Shown here in pieces: positions 5,469-8,578 of a DNA stretch of 8,578 bases. The position numbers and the translations under genes were made by a program. The notes below the pieces were generated by a model. The model made no database searches. It was given only the letters and a program-made list of their open reading frames with translations, and was not told the origin of the DNA. Every line of letters begins with the position of its first letter. Position 1 is the first letter of the stretch. Origin of the DNA: Bacteroides sp. (lineage in GTDB: Bacteria; Bacteroidota; Bacteroidia; Bacteroidales; Muribaculaceae); the NCBI GenBank assembly GCA_014801595.1, contig JAAVDV010000029.1, positions 28,807 to 37,384 of the forward strand. Direction: 5' to 3'.

Positions 5469-7364
5469 ATGAAATTATTCGATAGATTATTTAAGTCTTC
5501 CAATGACTTGGTTGAAATTGCTACACAATATCTTTTTGGTTTAGGAGGGAAGGACGTCAACTTGCCTTTGGCTCATCAGTACCTCATTTTGGCTGCAAAA
5601 AAAGGAAATGTAAACGCTGTTAGTACCCTCGATCTATTCTTTAAGCCGGGGACAGATGAACTCTGTTCTGAAATGAATGACGGGTTTGAGGCTCTTCGTC
5701 AATTGAGATTAGCAGTTGAATCTGGAGATCCGGCCGCTTGTTTCCTTTACGGCATTGGAAAGCTGAGGGACGATGCTGATGATTATATGTATCATAAGGG
5801 ATTGAACTGGGTTAAACATTCGGCTGAAATGAAGTATGCTCCGGCTATGTATGCTTATGGTTTTGAATTGTTACAAGGCAAGCGCATACCAAAGAATGAA
5901 CAGCAAGCGAAAGAATTGTTTAAGTCTGCTGCTGAGCAAGGTGATGTGAAATCTATTCGTATTCTTGATAGTTTAGGTGAAACGGTATTAGCCCATAAGT
6001 ATGCAAATATTTTTGCTTCTAAGAGTCAGCCGGATGCTATAACTACTCTTGCCTATATAAAGTTGAATGACAAATGTTATGATGAAGCGATTTCATTGTT
6101 TGAGCGTGCTGCCAAACTCGGAGATAAGGAGGCTATGTTTAATATTGCTGTCATTTACGATAATGGCGAAATTTGTAATAAGGATCCATATAAGGCTGCA
6201 ATGTGGTATCAAAGAGCTGCCGAATCGGGAGATGCCCAAGCCATGGATAATCTCGCCTTTTTATTAGAAAAAGGACCCGAAGAAATGCGTAATGAAAAGG
6301 CTGCATTTGAATGGTATGTTAAGGCTGCTGAGAATGGACTGGCCGGGGCTTGGAATGATGTCGCAACCTGTTATAAACGAGGCGTTGGTGTTCCCCAATC
6401 TTTTGAAAAAGCTAAGGAATACTATTTGAAAGCCGCCGAATCCGATAATCCGGAGAGAGCCTACTATAACCTTTTCCTCCTTTACACAGATGGGATAGCA
6501 ACTTCGTCCAATACAAAGGAAGCGTTACATTGGCTACGCAAAGCAGCCGAGATGGGTGTTCCTGAAGCTTGCTGGCACCTGGGAATGCATTACAAGATTG
6601 GCATAGGCGTAGAGAAGGATCTTAGCCAAGCATTCCGTTGGTTCGACTTAGCCGCTGAAAAGGAATATCCGAATGCGATGTATGAGGTTGGACAAATGTA
6701 TTTAAGCGGAACTGTCGTTGAGAAAGACCATAAGAAAGGATATGAATATCTCCGAAAATCGTCAAAATATTTGCCAGAGGCAATGGGCCGATTGGGGCAT
6801 TGCTACTCAAATGGATTAGGTTGCCAGCAAGATTACGCGAAAGCATTAGAATGTTATTGTATTGCCGCTAATGCAGGAAACGCTGAGGCACAGTATGACT
6901 TAGGTATATGTTATCGACGTGGTGAAGGGGTGCAGCAAGATTTCTCAAAGGCAATTGAATGGTATGAGAAAGCAATCGAACAGGGTCATACTGGTGCAAT
7001 GGTAAATTATGCTATTCTTTTAGACAATGGTGTTGGAATAGAACAAGATAACCAAAAGGCTTTTGAATTGTATAAGAAGGCGGCCGAAGCTGATAACTAT
7101 CAAGCTCAATTCTGCCTCGGAGATATGTATTTCCAGGGACGTTATGTAGCTCAAGACTTCTCTGAAGCTATTAAATGGTTTTCTTTGGCAGCTCAAAAAG
7201 GCGAACCGGACTCAATATTTCATATAGCAATTTGTTATGCTGAAGGATTAGGTGTTGAGCGAGATATTCACCAAGCAATTAAATTATTCTATATGGCTGC
7301 TGACTTAGGTTGGCAGCCAGCTATTGAAGTAATAAATCAAAATCATCTTCCACGTCCGGTATAG
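5469..7364 (+). CDS. Large Sel1-repeat (TPR-like) scaffold protein, probably cytoplasmic
   Basis: The product has 631 residues and consists almost wholly of Sel1-like repeats. No signal peptide is seen: the start MKLFDRLFKSSNDLVEIA is amphipathic, not a hydrophobic core. The repeat-ending A-A-x-x-G motif recurs at residues 42, 154, 214, 250, 286, 322, 359, 395, 466, 502, 538, 574 and 610, a spacing of 36 or close to it from 214 onward, with a degenerate copy near 431. Classic units include AMFNIAVIYDNGEI, AQYDLGICYRRGEGVQQD and FHIAICYAEGLGVERD. About fourteen to sixteen units are present, and those before residue 200 are irregular. Sel1 arrays are solenoids that hold protein partners together; nothing catalytic is visible. 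It is last in the operon with the TPR-protease and DUF1810 genes, 4 bases after the latter. Its 3' end overlaps the open frame of the truncated toxin. Confidence 0.93.
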   Translation: MKLFDRLFKSSNDLVEIATQYLFGLGGKDVNLPLAHQYLILAAKKGNVNAVSTLDLFFKPGTDELCSEMNDGFEALRQLRLAVESGDPAACFLYGIGKLRDDADDYMYHKGLNWVKHSAEMKYAPAMYAYGFELLQGKRIPKNEQQAKELFKSAAEQGDVKSIRILDSLGETVLAHKYANIFASKSQPDAITTLAYIKLNDKCYDEAISLFERAAKLGDKEAMFNIAVIYDNGEICNKDPYKAAMWYQRAAESGDAQAMDNLAFLLEKGPEEMRNEKAAFEWYVKAAENGLAGAWNDVATCYKRGVGVPQSFEKAKEYYLKAAESDNPERAYYNLFLLYTDGIATSSNTKEALHWLRKAAEMGVPEACWHLGMHYKIGIGVEKDLSQAFRWFDLAAEKEYPNAMYEVGQMYLSGTVVEKDHKKGYEYLRKSSKYLPEAMGRLGHCYSNGLGCQQDYAKALECYCIAANAGNAEAQYDLGICYRRGEGVQQDFSKAIEWYEKAIEQGHTGAMVNYAILLDNGVGIEQDNQKAFELYKKAAEADNYQAQFCLGDMYFQGRYVAQDFSEAIKWFSLAAQKGEPDSIFHIAICYAEGLGVERDIHQAIKLFYMAADLGWQPAIEVINQNHLPRPV

Positions 7365-7365
7365 T

Positions 7366-7629
7366 CTTATTGAGTTGGGCATAACACCAAATCAACGAAT
7401 GGAGGTCATTATGAACCTCAACTGCTATGATTATTCCGAAGGTCCGATTGTGGACGCTCTTAATAACCAGGGTGAAATGTGGGTATTCGGTAAGGACGTG
7501 AGAGGAAACGAAGTCTATATCAAGATTACTCTTGGAAAGCCTAACTCGCATACGATATGTATCTCGTTTCATAAAGCTGAATATCCGATGTCTTACCCGT
7601 TAAAGAATAAAGGCGATGGAAAACAATAA
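7366..7629 (+). pseudogene. 5'-truncated MqsR-family toxin (mRNA interferase)
   Basis: The frame resembles the C-terminal two thirds of Bacteroidetes MqsR-family toxins, small RelE-like mRNA-cleaving proteins. Key segments are SLIELGITPNQR, YDYSEGPIVDALN, GEMWVFGKDVRGNEVYIKIT, ICISFHKAEYPMSYP. In E. coli MqsR the end reads GQVYLKIT...VSFK. The Tyr equivalent to catalytic Tyr81 is kept (EVYIKI), while the Lys96 position appears to be His. Family members are about 110-115 residues. Here the frame upstream closes at a stop at 7333-7335 with no ATG, so roughly the first 30-40 residues are missing. Possible starts are TTG 7375, ATG 7399 and ATG 7411; GGAGG at 7401-7405 sits about 5 bases before ATG 7411. 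A 72-residue product could be made, but loss of the N-terminal half of the fold argues against activity. Confidence 0.65.
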
Positions 7630-7726
7630 GCTGTTATCCGGAGAAAAGTACTTTCAGAAAGTGAGAACCGCTACTTTCCGAAAGGAGAAATATCTCAGAC
7701 GAGCCATCTTGAGAAGGGTTGGATAG
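7616..7726 (+). pseudogene. Possible remnant of the cognate antitoxin gene
   Basis: ATG 7616 lies inside the toxin frame and overlaps its end by 14 bases, the usual toxin-then-antitoxin order in MqsRA-like pairs. It encodes 36 residues (MENNKLLSGEKY, then RTATFRKEKY, ending RRVG) before TAG at 7724-7726. The RTATFRKEKY block resembles the early part of Bacteroidetes antitoxins that accompany these toxins, where a similar FRKE segment follows a short N-terminus. No Cys-based zinc site or helix-turn-helix follows. The frame is the same one used by the membrane protein at 7763, so a fused reading interrupted by TAG is an alternative view. Confidence 0.35.
7649..7684. repeat. Doublet of near-identical palindromes TACTTTCnGAAAG
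   Basis: TACTTTCAGAAAG at 7649-7661 and TACTTTCCGAAAG at 7672-7684 match at 12 of 13 bases and start 23 bases apart, about two helical turns. Each is a palindrome (CTTTC-n-GAAAG). The first extends to ACTTTC-a-GAAAGT at 7650-7662 and is preceded by a further GAAA at 7643-7646, so GAAA/TTTC blocks recur. The layout would suit two dimeric protein sites, but the sequence also codes in the small antitoxin-like frame, so chance codon use is possible. Confidence 0.4.
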
Positions 7727-7762
7727 AGAATAAGGATTCTCGCTCTGCCATATCTTATCTGG

Positions 7763-8173
7763 ATGCGTTTGCTCTTAATTATGATAATTATGACTAAAGT
7801 AGTACGACTGATATTCGCATCAGTAGCATCTTCACTATTGTGGATAGGTAGAAAAACCGGATTGACCTATAATGAAGTGAATATCCTGGTTTACTATCTA
7901 CTTATACCATTGTCATGGAGTATTATGTTGGATTGTTTGATTGGAAAACCATATAGCACGGCTGCTTTGTCGTTTATATGGCTTGGGATTTTCATTGCCA
8001 CCAGACACTCCTTTTGTGACTGGTGTGATCAGACTTTTCAAGATTCAGTTGATTTTCTCAATTGGTTCAATCGATGGGGAGGTAACTATGTACTAAACTC
8101 GGTAATAATTTGCGTTTTGGTCCCGTTAGCCGTCTATGGCATCTTGATATATCTACTTATTACAAAAAGTTAG
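7763..8173 (+). CDS. Small integral membrane protein of unknown function
   Basis: The product has 136 residues from ATG 7763. An in-frame ATG at 7790 (MTKVVRLIF) is also plausible and has a more A/T-rich upstream stretch. Hydrophobic segments lie at about 3-25 (interrupted by a basic pair), 41-59 (ILVYYLLIPLSWSIMLDCL), 67-80, and 109-133. Between them are conserved-looking polar blocks: GLTYNEVN before the second segment, and SFCDWCDQTFQDSVDFLN with FNRWGGNYVLNS before the last. The CDWC pair of cysteines could bind metal or form a disulphide, but there is no wider motif. I recall similar proteins in Bacteroides only as hypothetical. The gene starts 36 bases after the small ORF stop in the same frame and converges with the minus-strand gene at the right edge. 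Confidence 0.75.
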   Translation: MRLLLIMIIMTKVVRLIFASVASSLLWIGRKTGLTYNEVNILVYYLLIPLSWSIMLDCLIGKPYSTAALSFIWLGIFIATRHSFCDWCDQTFQDSVDFLNWFNRWGGNYVLNSVIICVLVPLAVYGILIYLLITKS

Positions 8174-8245
8174 TATTAACTAATGCGGGGAAGCCGCCAA
8201 GTATTAATTGGGTTGTCGGAGGGGAATGGGGCTATTTGAGCTTTG

Positions 8246-8578
8246 TCAGGAGAGGCGGAAACTCAAATTCCGGTTCTTGGATCTTTTTGTATTGTAAATC
8301 TGTCGACAGACATTTTCGCGTTCCGCATCGTAGACGTTGGTATAATTCATGAAATATCCAATATCTGACGGTCTCAGGTTATAGACCATACTATCCGTGG
8401 AGGATGCCCTTTTCTTGAATTTCTGTCGGATTTCATGTTCCGCGGCATAGCGACTGTCGACTACGATGGATAACTCCTGCTTTTTTTCATCGTCGTATCT
8501 GTTGTTTCGAATGACGTAACCCTTTGGCGTGAGGATAAGGATGAGGATTCCTTTTGCGATTGTCTGTGCGTATATAGC
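8246..8578 (-). CDS. C-terminal part of an unknown protein (start outside window)
   Basis: The minus strand is open from the right edge to TGA at 8246-8248, giving 110 residues. It begins AIYAQTIAKGILILILTPKG, continues with IRNNRYDDEKKQELSIVVD and EHEIRQKFKKRASS, and ends KRSKNRNLSFRLS. The profile is a basic, mixed helix and strand protein with no membrane segment of convincing length and no motif I recognise. An overlapping plus-strand frame at 8110-8352 lacks any protein-like pattern, so the minus strand is preferred. The 72-base gap to the convergent membrane gene has only a 5-base stem (TTAGT-ATTA-ACTAA) with no T-run, so no clear terminator. Confidence 0.55.
   Translation of the reverse strand, partial: AIYAQTIAKGILILILTPKGYVIRNNRYDDEKKQELSIVVDSRYAAEHEIRQKFKKRASSTDSMVYNLRPSDIGYFMNYTNVYDAERENVCRQIYNTKRSKNRNLSFRLS

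Noticed and set aside
8171..8245. Terminator between the convergent genes
   Set aside because: Only a 5-base A/T stem and a 4-base GCGG/CCGC stem are visible, neither followed by a T-run.
8110..8352. 80-codon plus-strand frame
   Set aside because: It overlaps the end of the membrane gene and runs opposite the better minus-strand frame; its Arg- and Ser-rich translation looks random.

Overview
The window looks like part of a Bacteroidales chromosome (gut Bacteroides, Prevotella or Muribaculaceae type). Several things point there. Starts are preceded by A/T-rich sequence rather than Shine-Dalgarno sites. One good Bacteroidetes -7 box (TAnnTTTG) precedes the largest gene set. The proteins are of kinds common in that group: TPR and Sel1 repeat proteins, small HD-domain hydrolases, and a distant MqsR-type toxin. 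The genus is inferred from style, not from a marker gene. No rRNA, tRNA or CRISPR was seen.

Region 1 (1-1993) is the tail of a plus-strand operon that begins outside the window. It holds the C-terminus of an unknown Lys/Asn-rich protein, a membrane-anchored protein of unknown family (79-939), a secreted coiled-coil protein of unknown family (949-1695), and a secreted Sel1-repeat protein now broken by an in-frame TAG. Joins are one-base stop/start overlaps (TAATG, TAGTG) or a 9-base gap, so these genes were probably translated together at the cell envelope.

Region 2 (about 1994-2975) is a scar. The Sel1 pseudogene runs into what looks like the left end of an IS256-type insertion sequence: nested inverted repeats, then the first ~65 codons of a decayed transposase. 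The right end is gone, and the remnant abuts an intact HD-domain phosphohydrolase gene (2263-2802). After it comes a short signal-peptide-like ORF of doubtful reality, then the promoter for region 3.

Region 3 (2976-7364) is a compact three-gene operon. A secreted TPR protein carries a C-terminal retropepsin-like aspartyl protease domain. A DUF1810 protein overlaps it by one base. A 631-residue Sel1 array follows 4 bases later and is probably cytoplasmic. One gene product thus carries a putative periplasmic protease on a protein-binding scaffold, and another is a repeat scaffold inside the cell. No shared pathway can be proved from sequence.

Region 4 (7366-8578) is another patchwork. A 5'-truncated MqsR-family toxin gene starts at the very end of the Sel1 gene. 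It overlaps a 36-codon remnant that may be its antitoxin, and that remnant contains a pair of near-identical palindromes. A small integral membrane protein of unknown function follows. A partial minus-strand gene of unknown function enters from the right edge and is convergent with it.

No clear new defence or biosynthetic system is visible. The best leads are the uncharacterised envelope operon (region 1), the TPR-protease/DUF1810/Sel1 operon (region 3), and the decaying toxin-antitoxin locus with its palindrome doublet.
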